Shown here: one piece after another, positions 45,809 to 57,054 of the stretch
Layout: every line of letters begins with the position of its first letter
Position numbering within the stretch: position 1 is the first letter of the stretch
Origin: Ganoderma boninense
Lineage: Eukaryota > Basidiomycota > Agaricomycetes > Polyporales > Polyporaceae
Length of the DNA stretch: 64,000 nucleotides
Direction: 5' to 3'
NCBI GenBank assembly: GCA_002900995.3
Contig: CM035310.1
Coordinates: forward strand, 3,744,096 to 3,808,095
Notes under the pieces: model-generated
Database searches by the model: none
The model's input: only the letters and a program-made list of their open reading frames with translations
What the model was told of the DNA's origin: nothing
Position numbers and translations under genes: made by a program

Positions 45809-46812
45809 TGAGGAATGTGAGGTCAAACTAGAAAATAAGAGTGCGATGGTGGGAGTGTGTTGGCTGTCGATTCTCGACGTTGGCGTTGAGAGTCGCACTC
45901 GAGCTCGAGGCCTGCAGCGGCTATTCGCCCCAATATGGATGGAGGCTGTGCTTCAGTGTTTTTCTGACGCCGTCTCCCTCTGCTGGAAACCACCATCGGC
46001 CACAGCGCACTAACCCCTTCTCTGTCTTGTCAGTTCTTGTTACCATGTCATTAGTTCTCTTTGCCGTTTTATTCTCGTGCGCTGCAGGTATGAGGTCACC
46101 GCTGAGAGCGGACACAGGAACGTGCCACACTTCATTCACATTGAAGATCATCCCAGTAGTCGATCGCCACTCGCTCAGCCGAGTCCCTTCACGTAACCCT
46201 ATACCGTCGCGCTTACGACCGCAATGGTGTCTGGGCCACTGTTTCGTGTGCGCTGCAGAGCCCTAGAAGGCGCTGTCATCATTCACGGGTAGGAGCCTGA
46301 CCTTTGGAAATCTCCCTCTCAGCAGCCTGAGCCTTCGATCTCTATTTTCCAATTCTCCTGTCAGTGGGCTTCGCTCAGTCCCTGGCTTGCGCGGGATTAT
46401 CACCCCGTCCTGCGTGTCTCTGGGAACTGGACCCACGGGGAGGTCCTTCGCAGTTCGGAGGCGTGCGTGGGGTTGCGTCACGAGCAACCCCACATGGAGC
46501 TCCGAGAGAGTTGGTCGCCTTTAGCGCACATTCAATTCCGACAGTCAATTCCGAGCAGTTGAGCTACTTCATAGTTTCCACCGATGACCTTAGGTAAGAG
46601 CCACAGATGAGAGCCACTCCCAGCTCCGCACTCATTGTATCCGGTACGAACTAACATGGCGCGTACGCAGCTCGCAGCTTCGAGAGGTCCCTCTGGTTGT
46701 CCGTAAACGACCTAACGGTCTCAAGCGGAGGCCATCGGAGGCGCATATAAAGACCCTCAAAGGTGGAATCTAGCTTCCACACCACTGACTCTCGAACACG
46801 CTCACCGTGACA

Positions 46813-48172
46813 ATGGCTCCAACGACCCAGAAAGCACTCATCGTTCCCGCCTAGAAGGAGCCCTTCGAGCTTGTCACCCACTGGCCCGTCCCCCAGCCCT
46901 GTCCGACGGACGTCCTTGTCAAACTCGTCTCCGTCGCCCTCAACCCCGTCGACGCGTTCATCCAGGCGGTCGGCATTCCTGGGCTCGTTCCTGGATACCC
47001 GTGTGTCCTCGGAATTGACGCCGCGGGCACCATCGAGGAGGTCGGCGCCGAGGTCACGAACGTCGCGAAGGGCGACAAAGTGTACGTACCAGAAAACTAT
47101 CCGCCCCGTATTCATTATTGACGCAGCCGCTACCGTTTGGACAGCCTCGTTCATGGTAACCTCGACTTGGAAAACCGCTACACGACGTTCCAGGAGTACA
47201 CAACCCAGCCGGCCAAGTTTGTCGCGAAGGTATGTTCCTTCAGCTTCTAGGCTCGTGTCTCCCATTCAGGTACTCAACACATCGACGCCGCCCATTTAGA
47301 TCCCAGTCGACATGACCTTCGACCAAGCGGCAACGATCTCCCTCTGTCTCGCCACGGTCGTGAATGGCATCTGGGGCCACGAGGAGAACTCCACCTCGGC
47401 CCGCTTCACCCCTCCCTGGGAAGAGGGCGGTACCACTCAGTACGCCGGCCAGGCGGCGCTCATCCTCGGCGGCGGGACCAACGTCGGGCAGTTCGGTACG
47501 CTGTCGCTCACGCTCTTATCCGACTCCCCTCCATTCTCACCTTGATCTCACCACGCATACAGCCATCCAGTGCGCGCGCATGCAAGGCTTCTCCCCGATC
47601 ATCACCACCGCCTCCCTGAAGAACACGACGCACCTCGCGTCCCTCGGCGCGACGCACGTCCTCGACCGCGCGCTCGGCCCCGACGCGCTCCGCGCGGCCC
47701 TCGCCGCCGCGACCACCACGCCCATCACGTACGTCTACGAGGCGTTCGGGCGCGCGCGCGACGCGCAGCGGCTCGGGTACAGCGTGCTCGCGCCCGGGGG
47801 CGCGTTCGTCACTGTGATGCCGTTCGACGACGGGACGCTTGCGGACCTGGTCGAGGAGAGCGAGCGCAAGAGGGAGGGGAAGCGCGTCGTGCGCACCCGC
47901 GCGAGCTACAGGGTCCCTGGCAACGAGGCGCTCGGAGGGGAGATCTTCAAGCGGCTCACGGGGTGGCTCGAGTCTGGGGCGATTGTGGTGCGTATGAGTT
48001 TAAATCGCGTCGTGGTGTGGTGCGGAGTGTGTGTGCTGATTGCGCTGCTGTGTAGCCGAGCAGGGTGGAGGTGGTCCCGGGCGGGCTTGCGGGGATCGAG
48101 GCGGGATGCAAGAGGATGATGACGTGGGACGTCGGGGCGAAGCTTGTCGTGCGCGTTGATGAGACTCCGTGA
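46813..48172 (+). pseudogene. MDR oxidoreductase pseudogene K2 (nonsense codon 14)
   Basis: A duplicate of K1 (18630-19996) with the same five-exon layout, but codon 14 is TAG (46852-46854) where K1 has GAG, in KALIVPA-stop-KEPFELV. The downstream sequence is otherwise well kept: VSVALNPVDAFIQAVGIPG, GIDAAGTIEEVG, LILGGGTNVGQF, GFSPIITTAS, and a terminal stop at 48170-48172. About 450 bp of 5' flank with the TATAAAG box (46746-46752) and about 120 bp of 3' flank are duplicated too. Initiation at a downstream ATG would remove the start of the GroES-like domain. Conservation after the stop implies the mutation is recent or is a base error. Confidence 0.8.
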
Positions 48173-48344
48173 GGGGGTCGAGTGGATTATCTGTACGCGT
48201 ATGTGACATGTGTTGTGCGTGATGGTTGTACCGGAATGCCTGCTTCATGCAGCCATCCAGTATGTCCGTCGTGAATTATCTTTACCATCTTGAATCCGCC
48301 AGGGCTTGAGCGTGACCGCGAGGCCCTGCCCCAACATCGACATA

Positions 48345-48860
48345 TCTAGCTTTCTGGGCACCACCGCGCAAGGCCCTTCATCTGAGATAAGCACGTCCTG
48401 GTCCCCCGCCCGAGTCCGAGTCCAAGTCGGCCGCACCCCGAGACGTGCCCGCTCGTGTTAGGACCTTCACCTTCTTCAACGACCTCGCGGGCCCACAGAC
48501 GGGTGGTCCAATCGTGTGCGAGAGGAAACCGGAGAACGTCGCTCCACCGACGTCGACACTGTCGAGGTTGAGTCGTCGGAGCCCCGAAACAGAGCGCCAC
48601 GCCCCCCATCTCCGCGCGCAACTGTAGTCCAGTCAGAGTTACTGTGTGCGCCACCAGCTCGAATGCCTTGAGAGAATTCCGGATGAGCGTCGAGCCCTCG
48701 ATCTCGGGCTTCCACAACGGTGCTATCCCTGCGAAGAACCGACCCAAGTCGCACTGCTCGACGAGCACCCTGTTCGCGATGTGGAGCCTCCCCAGGCCGA
48801 CCAGGATATACCCCGTGAAGTAGCACCGTATGGCACGGACCAGGGCTGTAGCCAACAACG
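48345..48860 (-). pseudogene. Relic of the H-type F-box family
   Basis: Minus-strand LVGLGRLHIANRVLVEQCDL then GRFFAGIAPLW and STLIRNSLKAFE aligns in order with H1 segments LVRLELHVADG, WVRFFAGMTGL and GALIRRVLAAFE. There is no F-box and the flanks are unrelated. It lies next to K2, as the 17.2 kb relic lies upstream of K1, so relic and MDR gene may have been copied together. Confidence 0.5.
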
Positions 48861-49224
48861 TTGAGGTCGACGTGTTCCTGCATCGCCAATGGCCCGGCCA
48901 CGGGCCTAATAATGCTACAATGAAGTTATGATTCGCGCTCCACCTAAGAATTGGCCCGAGCGTTGCTGCGGTAGTACTTATACAGTTGTTTAAGTAACAG
49001 GTAACTTCGCGGCGAATATATAAGTGCAGCGCCGCAAAATGCTATGTGATGCGTCCGACGAGATGGTAATGTGGGGTATGTTGTCCGTATGCGTATGCAA
49101 AACATGTAGTCCAAACCAAATACCGCCATCGTAATCGTAAGTGCGATCGAAGGGGACGCCACAGGTTACGCGAGACCAGCGCGCAATACAAAGGGCCCCT
49201 TGCCGCGTCCCAAGCGGCCAGGGC

Positions 49225-52200
49225 CTACAGCGACGTCGGTTCGACCGAGTCCGGCTTGAATCGCAATCGCGCGAGCAGGACACTGTCCCACATGTTGCCA
49301 GGGTTCCCGGACAGGGAGACCTTGCGCGCGTATTGCGGGTTTCCGGCCGGCACCTCCTCGTACTTCGGACCGCCGAGGAACGAGGTCGAGAGGTCGAAGG
49401 AGAAGCTGAACTCGCCCCAGATGTGGCCTGTGCGTGCCGCCGAGAAGACGTTGAAGTCGACTTGGCCGTCAGGGTGCTCGTGGCTCACGAAGAGCGCGTA
49501 GTCCTGGGCCTCGAGCGTCCCGATAACTGCAAGCATCACAGGATCAGCGGCAGAGTTGGGGGATGGAGACGGATTAAGAGGACCTACCGAGATACAGCTC
49601 CTCCTTCGAGATGCGGTGCTCTGCCCCGTAGATATCAAGGATATGGTCGACGTTGGCCTTGAACCACTTCTTTGGCGTCGAAAGATCCTCCAGGTATCGA
49701 TAGTTCGTCGATTCCGTGAACAGATGAGCAGTCTTGTGCCCGCACCGCAACGGAGAGGAGTAGCGACGTCTACAAAAGACTCGTGAGCATCTCGCGCAAA
49801 CACCTCTCCTGATATACATACGAATACTTTGCTTCTCCGCCAGCACGGTTCCGAGAGCTCAACCACGACTGGATGATGTCCATGCTACGCTGCGCCACGT
49901 TGCGTTTGTCCTGTCGCTGGTTGCTTTGACTGATCCTGCCATAGCCGTATATGGACGGCATGCCCACCGTCCGACCGCTCGACGTCTTCTGCGGATCGAA
50001 ACAGTTGAACAGCGTCACGAACTCGCCGTAGTTCGCCTTGCTATGGTACCCGACAGCTCCGATGGCGACCGGCGTCGGCGTCCACAAGGGAAGCGTCACT
50101 GGAAGCGTGTTAGCCACTTGCCTTCAGCGTATGAAACAGAGGAGGAAAAAGCGTACAAGATGGGTGGAACTCGTGCTGCAACAGCATCCGGTACCGACGT
50201 TCGTCGCGTACGTTCTGGGCGTGTTCATCGGGAGGGACAGGCGAGAAGTGTCGCGGGTACTCGACCTCGACTTGCTCGTGTTCGGACTGGCTGTCTAGCA
50301 CGGACGAGGATGCACGGCTGCTGGCCCGGCTCATGACCTCGTGGTGGCCGTAGTAATCACCATGATAGTCCTCCGAATGACTTTGGTCAGAATCGGGCTC
50401 TGCAGCGGTCGTAAATGAGACCTCGGTCGACGGCGCCGAGCCAACCTCTACGACTGAAGCAGTCATGTCGGCTGGAAACGACGCAGCAAGTAAGGACTAC
50501 GGACAACGACCGAGGCGCTCAGGACGAACTCACCTGGAAGCAGAGGCAGCGGGATCGGGTGCATGTCGGGGGACTTGCGCGTCTTGACATGCTGAATCTC
50601 TGAGACGCGCGGCGCGGGCGACTCCTTCAGGTCTGCCCCGTAATGAGCCCGAAGCTTTTGGACCTCCTGATCGACCTTCGCGAACGGCGGCCGAACGGCA
50701 GGATTGCGGTCCCAGCATTGGCGGAGGATCTCGGTAAGCTGCTGAGACCAGACCCGCTGGAGAGGGGGTTCTGGGCGCATGTTTTCCCCTAACGTCGTCC
50801 GGGTCAGAACATGGATGGAGGATATACAAAGCCGTGACTTACGTAGGACGAAGTGCCGCACAGCGTCGTCGTCCGCCAAAGGCCATGGCAGCGCGCCCTT
50901 GGTGAGTAGCTCAACGACGGTGATCGCAAACGCGTACACATCGATCTCCTGCGTCAAGTTGCTCTGGCCAGACATAAGCTCAGGGGCTTGCCACCTCAGG
51001 GTGCCGTCTGTCCGAGATGAGATCAGGTTGTCTCCTCAGTTCGCGGGTAGGGAGGCGCTTACGGGGAAGGGGCAGCCCGCTGACACGGTACGCCTCCGAC
51101 TTCATCTCGCTCTGGCCAAAGTCGCAGATGACGCAGTGGTGCTTGTCGTTCACCAGCACGTTCGCTGCCTAGAATGAAGGAAATCTCAAACATAAGCTCT
51201 GAGTTTTTACCAGCAATGACCCGGATGCGCGCGGGCACGCGGGCTCACGTACCTTGAGATCCCCATGCAGCACATCCTTGCTGTGCAGGTACGCCATGCC
51301 CTTGGCGATCTCGTGGATCATCTTGAGCAGATCGACGGAATCGAGCGAAGGCAGGCCCTTGAGGTACGTCACGAGGCTGCCACACTTGTAGTACGGGCTA
51401 ACGAAGAACCACGGCGGGTCGCTGGATGCCGACGACGCGCCCAGAAGCTCGCACACGTTGGGGTGCTGCAGCGTCTTCCAGATCGACACCTGCGCAAACG
51501 GAATCGGCGATGCGATTCATCGGGGGAAGCCAAGGGTCAGCACACAGTACATATTGGTACACAAGCGTGGACGAAGATATCGCCCGGAGGGCTCGCGGCA
51601 GATTGAATGCGGAAGGCGCGAGGAAGATAGACTGCCCAGATAAACAATATCGGCAGCATTCAACGACGCGCGTCGCTAGACTCATCGGGGCATGGTGATC
51701 GCCCAGACCAGGCCAAGGCCCGACACACCGAACTCAATCTCGACACCGAACTGCAGGGCGTGGCGTCCGAGCGTCGGCCCAGCTCATGCGGATAGCGAAA
51801 TGTGCCCGAAGCTCAGCCTCGCGGATCGTTGAATGCCAGATTTACGTCCACCGCATGTGCCGAACGGCTCGATCGGGCCCGGGCCCATGGCGCGCACGGC
51901 CTCGGGCCCGCTACACTCAGACAGAAGAAGACGGGACAGGAGGGGATGGAATAAGCTGCCGCTGCTCACCTCATGCACGAATAGCTTTCGCGGGGTCGTC
52001 GGCGCGAGGACCTTGATGGCAACGACGTGGTTCCTCCACGTGCCCTTGAACACGTCCGAGAAGAAGCCCATGCCGATCTTCTCGTCGCGCTCTACCTCGT
52101 ACCGCGTAATCGTCCAGCTCGGGAGCGTCACCTCCGCGCCGCTCAGCCGCCGGAGCGCGTCGATCCCCGTCTCGATGAACTCGCGGTCGAGCGTGTCGCG

Positions 52201-54047
52201 CGGCGCGCGCGAGCGGCCCGTCCCCGACGAGCTCGCGACCGAGCTGCTCGTATGGCTCCCCGTGCTGTGCACCGTCGAGGACCGCTTGAGGCCCTCGGGG
52301 TCAGATTGCACGATCTGCGGCACGTCGACGATGGGGACGTTCGCTGGGACGAGGACAGCCTCCTCCTCCTGGAGTTCACGATCAACCTCCTTCTCAAGCG
52401 CACGCTGCAGTGTCTTGATCGCCTCGGGCATCTCGTCGCGGCCGACCTGGAGGATGCGGATCATCTCGACGTCGCTGTTTGTCTGGAGCGCGGTGCGCAT
52501 GAGCTGGCGCAGGTCGACGGCGTCGTACACTGCGTCGCGGTCGTTCTGGCGCGCGGTGAGCGTCTGCAGCTGCGCGAGGACCTGCTGCGGGTTGCCATCG
52601 ACGTGGATGTCGGGGGACTCGGACCCAAGCAGAAGACCACCTGCGGGGGCGGCGTCGGTCTCTCGCGGTGGCGAAGCAGGCTCGATCGGGAGCGGCGCTG
52701 AACCCTGGGGGCTGCGGTTGATCGAGTCTAGGAGCGCGGCAGTATCGACCTGACGCTGACGCTCAGCGGCAAGGACTTGCTTCAGAATACGGATCTGGAT
52801 CGAAGTCTGAAACCTAAATGTGAGCAATGATACGTTCCCATTAAGAGCGGATTGGGCGCACGCACGTTGAACATGCCGAGCGCGTCTGTAAGACTGCTAT
52901 GACAGAGCCCGAGCGCTCGCTGAATCTCATCGCGCTGGAGGTACCGCTTGATGAACGGACGGTGCGACTGCTTCACAAGAAAGCGGTGAACTTCGCGGAA
53001 AGAGCTAGGACGAAGCGTTTCAGTTAGATCAAACGGGGTACACGTGGAAGAGGCAACTTACTCCACGAGACGCTTCAGTGGGGGTCGGAGCTCAGCACTG
53101 ACTTCGTCTCCTGCACCGGCAATCTCTTCACGAATAGACATGAGGACTGTCGCGCATCGCTCTGTAAGACGGAGACATGCCAGCCGATTGATCTAGAGAA
53201 TGGAAGGAGTTTAGGGATGGGTTGGGTTGAAGGACGGAGAGACCTACGTCGACCAATTGGAGAGACTCCCATATGTAAAGAAGCGTGCGGGCGGCTTCTT
53301 CTAGACCCACAATAGGCGCGAAGCGTAGGACGTCCACGCTGGCCTCTAAGAGCTCGTGGGCAATGTCCGCAGCAGTGCCAAGGATGTTGACAGCAGCCTC
53401 AGCGACGCGCTAAAGGGTGATGAGGACTGAAGGGCTCGGAGGGAAGTAAGGCGGCTAGTACTCACGTCTCTGGTGCGGATATAGCCCTCGGACTGCTCTA
53501 CAGGGATGTTCTTTTCCTTCTTCTGAGACCAGGGCCTGGGGGTGACTTCCCTGGACGTCCACCAGTTGGCCGAGTCGTCATGGTTATCGGGATGAGAGTC
53601 GTGACTGGAAGTGCGCCAGATGAAGGAAAGATCAGGAAGAGGGCTAACGGAGCGTTCGCGATGTTGAACGGAAGAGGTGCGACTTCTAGAGCGGAAGTCT
53701 GAGCTGAGGGGGAGAGGAACAAGAGTTGTGGTGGAAGAGGAGGTCGAGGTGGGAACGGGACTAGAAACGATGCGGTTGAGAGGGAACGACGGCGGTCGGA
53801 TGGTGGAGACGGAGGCGCCGCGAGAGCGGAGGGACTGAGAGGAGTCAGAGGTAGGAGGAGCAGACTTGGTAGATGCAGGAGATGCGGTATCGGAAGGAGA
53901 TAGCTTGGGGGACTTTGGGTGGGTAGGGTTGAGAGGTGACAAGGCCTTGACGGTAGATGCGGCGGATTCGGAAGATGAGCTGGAAGTGAGGGGAGACGGT
54001 AGAGCGGATGTCTTGGAGAGCGGGCTTGCCTTTGCGCGAGAAGGCAT
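49225..54047 (-). CDS. TKL-type protein kinase with MLKL-like N-terminal helical bundle
   Basis: Thirteen exons close in phase to 1,229 residues. Exon ends include 54047, 50471-50157, 50098-49822, 49769-49588 and 49526-49225; the stop is at 49225. Residues 1-194 are Ser/Pro-rich and disordered. Residues ~195-345 form a helical region with FAPIVGLEEAARTLLYIWES, NRLACLRLTERCATVLMSI, FIKRYLQRDEIQRAL and SIQIRILKQV, the pattern of the MLKL-type N-terminal four-helix bundle found in many basidiomycete proteins. The kinase domain (~575-870) has IGMGFFSDVFKG, VAIKVL (ATP-binding Lys), HGDLKAANVLV, CDFGQ and WQAPELM; HRD is HGD but the catalytic Asp is kept, so activity is plausible. An acidic linker follows, then a ~250-residue C-terminal region (MPSIYGYGRISQSNQRQDKR, YALFVSHEHPDGQ) I cannot name. 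An intron of ~476 bp (51494-51969) is unusually long. A second copy is at 60297-64000. Confidence 0.82.
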
Positions 54048-54206
54048 CGTGGCGGGAGTTGCAAACCGGGCTTAGAGTGGGGGCAAGCGAGAGCTTTGAA
54101 CGTGCGGGGGACACGGCGCACAGCGGATGTGGAACAAGCGCAGGGTCTCTCGACGGATATTCAACAAGAGACCGGAGAGGGGCTGCGGCTGGGGGCAGTG
54201 GGAGGG

Positions 54207-54214
54207 TTATATAG
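54207..54214 (-). promoter_or_regulatory. TATA box of the kinase gene, left copy
   Basis: CTATATAA about 160 bp before the kinase start codon; identical in the other arm (60130-60137). The intervening leader is pyrimidine-rich. Confidence 0.5.
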
Positions 54215-55037
54215 CTCGAGAGGACGATGCGGACCCCAGGCGGGCACCGAGCGAGAACGGAGGAGGAGGAGAGGAGGAAACAGCCTTCCCCGACGAAGCG
54301 CTGGGCCCCGATCTGCAGAAGCCGAGGGCCGAACGCGGCAGAGATCGCTGTTCGCCTTGATCCAGAATGCCTAACACGACGAGCTCAAAGCCGGCGGGAC
54401 GCAGAGAGTAGAGAACAAGCCCAGCGCAGCCAGCACGAGGCCATCCGCCGTCGCTTTCTCCGCCCAAGTTGTGCCGCAAGCGTCCCAGCCGAGTCTCCGT
54501 TCGTCCCACGCCACCATCCCATCGACCCCGCCATCGTCCGCTTATAGTAAACTCCTCTTCTCTTTCGCGCCTCAGCAAAAGCTGTGCCCCGCCGACATCA
54601 TCCCGACGAGCCTCATAAGTCCTCCTCAACATTCAAAATCATCCACTATATCTTACTTACTACAAGTCCCTGAAAATTCCATCAAATCAACCTTTCTTTA
54701 CCATCTGCACTCGCCCCGTCGACGGTGACCACCGCTGACCTACTTCCGGCATAAGCATCCCCGGATACTGAGTATCACAGACTCCACTCCGGGCAAGATG
54801 AGCTTGCCAGCGTCACTAGCTCCGTACTGACCCATCGTCCCGTCTTCCTGTGGACCACGAGGTCATAGATTCGTCGGCCCGGAAGTCCTATTGAGACTGC
54901 CTCTTGAACTTTTGACATCGACATCTTACCCCACATTCCGCATTTGAAGCATTTCGTACGAATGCCTCACTCGTTCATATGGCGCTTCGCTTGGCAATTA
55001 TGTCTCCTTGTGATTCTCACAAGGTGATATCTTCCCC

Positions 55038-55376
55038 ATGGACTTCAACAGGCCTCCATTGCTTCGCATAGCCCAGCGTCAGAAGTATCGCCGAACGCTG
55101 GCAATCCACCTCTCCAACGTTCTCATTCTCCGAGGCCTTCGTCTCGGACGGCTCTTATCCAGCACAATCGCCGAGGAGTACATGGACAAACAACCATTAT
55201 TCCACTTCACTGCACAGCTCATGTTCAATTCTATCGCCCACTGCCACTACCCCGCGCCGTCCAATCCCCTCCCGCCTCACCCCATCCAATCACGACGACG
55301 CCCGGACAGTGCATGCGGCAGTACTCACAGCGAGGACTATGATTCGCTCACGGACTTGCAGCCTATCGCATCTTGA
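55038..55376 (+). CDS. Short hypothetical protein, divergent to the kinase
   Basis: 112 codons starting MDFNRPPLLRIAQRQKYRRT with LAIHLSNVLILRGLRLGRLL. The mirrored copy (59305-58883, minus) keeps the same N-terminus, but a small indel after IAEEY throws it into another frame, and a stop difference moves the C-terminus. Non-conserved C-termini between two otherwise near-identical arms argue against strong constraint. No domain recognised. Confidence 0.3.
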   Translation: MDFNRPPLLRIAQRQKYRRTLAIHLSNVLILRGLRLGRLLSSTIAEEYMDKQPLFHFTAQLMFNSIAHCHYPAPSNPLPPHPIQSRRRPDSACGSTHSEDYDSLTDLQPIAS

Positions 55377-55379
55377 TCG

Positions 55380-56954
55380 GCAAAACGATCGGGCCCAGCC
55401 AACCTGCAGCCTCATTCACTTACTCTACACCCGCGGCCGTCATGTTGTCGGAGGCAAACCTGATCGAGACCGCCTCCTCCTGTCTGCGCGGCTCGACCCT
55501 TGAACACCGACGTCCTAGGTTGCCGGTTAGAACGCCGACGACTCTAGCCTAGAGCATGACGACGGGCCTCCAAGGCCAGCCAAGGCCCCAGACCAGAGGA
55601 CGTTTCGTCCGATCCCAGATCAACCCGACGCATGCGCGGGAGGGCCAAGCAAGCCGGGGTGTGTGACAATGCCACGAGGCCCTGCCCCGCCCGAAGCCGG
55701 AGACCGTGACGCGTGGTCCGCCTCCGCCCCGTCTTCGCCTTCGTCTTCCCCCCTCGGGGGTCGAGCGTGGGTGCCATGAACAGTACATGACTGAAGTGTG
55801 CGTGCACAGTCCGTACGAGCGCGCCAGCTGAGGCGCCGCTGCGAGCCTGTCAAACAAGCGTGGCTTCTGCGCCTTGCCGAGGTCGCGACCGCCGTCGGGT
55901 CTCCCGCAGACAAGCTTCAGGCTCGGAGCTCCCTCTGAATCTCGCCGCGGGCTCGTGTTGGTGCTGGTGTGGTCGCGGGAGTGCAGAAGTGATGGCGCGC
56001 CTCCGTCTCCCACTCGCACCTTCCTGGAACCGGCGGACGCCGCCGAGCGAGCTCTCCGCGGCCTGTGCGCACTGTGCACGGGTCCATTAGCTGCAGTGGC
56101 AATGGAATACAGTAGCGCGTGAATAAGACGGAATGAAAGAAGCCGGTGGGCTGTACCTATCACCCGTGTCTCCCCACGTCGGCATGCCGAGCATCTTACG
56201 CGCAGCGTCATAGACTCCTAGGAGGCGAAAAGGAAGAAGTGATGCGCACTGGTCATCGGGCGCGCCGCCCCCTCGCCGGACGTCCCAGAAAAGGTTGTAA
56301 GGGCGCACCGAAACACCCTTCGGGCACGTCGGCGCCCCCATTGCGCCTACATACTTAATACACGCCGTCACGGGCGCCGCACAGGACGCTGTCATCGACA
56401 GCATTGCCCCTCCAGATCCCTCCCCGCTCGACCAATCTCATGCTGGGGAACTTGAAAGCTGACGGTGGCGGCGGACATGATCGACAGCCCGCCGTTGGGG
56501 GACAGGGGGTACCTCGTGCCGACGACGTGCACGGCGTAGGCTTAATTGCCGACGCGCACCGCTGGCGCCTGGAAAGTCGTTGGAGGGAGGTCAAGGTCAA
56601 CTGTGCGTCTTCGAGAGAGACTCAAGGGTACCATCGAAAACGTACCCTGGATTCGGGACCTGAGAGTTGAGATACTCGCGTAAGTAGCGTTCGCGAGCTT
56701 GAAGCTTAGTAGCCCTCGACGAGCCAATCCGAGTCCGTTATCGTTGTAGGCTCTTGAGCGCTCCGAAGAGGGCAAAGAAGGCATCGAGTTGGCTTCCGCG
56801 GAGGAGGCGCGGGACTGCGAAACATACGCTGCCCGGTGCGGCCGACGTACGGAGGTCGAGAGGGACGCCGGACAAACTCGCGAGCGAAGGGATGCAGAAA
56901 TTAGACTAGCGGGGATGATGTGATCGATACACACCAGGAGATCTCTTCGCAACA
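55380..56954. other. Unassigned sequence between the hypothetical ORF and gap 2
   Basis: Holds a 220-codon minus frame (55549-56211), basic and glycine-rich with no recognised domain. Toward the gap there is a broken minus-strand series: CIDHIIPASLI, LLSFKLANATYASIST, PPTTFQAPAVRVGN, then a stop, then AYAVHVVGTRYPLSPNGGLS. The second set may be a decayed gene; the mirrored region 57396-58260 has the same blocks with more substitutions than the rest of the arm. Confidence 0.35.
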
Positions 56955-57054
56955 NNNNNNNNNNNNNNNNNNNNNNNNNNNNNNNNNNNNNNNNNNNNNN
57001 NNNNNNNNNNNNNNNNNNNNNNNNNNNNNNNNNNNNNNNNNNNNNNNNNNNNNN
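56955..57054. other. Scaffold gap of exactly 100 N at the centre of inverted repeat 2
   Basis: 100 ambiguous bases. The left arm ends at the base before the gap; the right arm resumes at 57396, so 57055-57395 has no visible partner on the left. Confidence 0.98.

Larger units (their letters stand above)
50340..56954. repeat. Inverted repeat 2, left arm (next to scaffold gap 2)
   Basis: The reverse complement matches 57396-64000 almost base for base over most of its length; paired coordinates sum to 114340-114350 throughout (for example 55549-56211 with 58135-58797). The true arm may extend left of 50340, because its partner is cut by the window end. Only the ~900 bp nearest the gap are clearly more diverged. 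Confidence 0.92.

Noticed and set aside
55549..56211. 220-codon frame, preserved in both arms of inverted repeat 2
   Set aside because: Arms are near-identical here, so preservation is not evidence of coding. The product is Arg/Gly/Pro-rich with no domain and looks like a GC-composition artefact.
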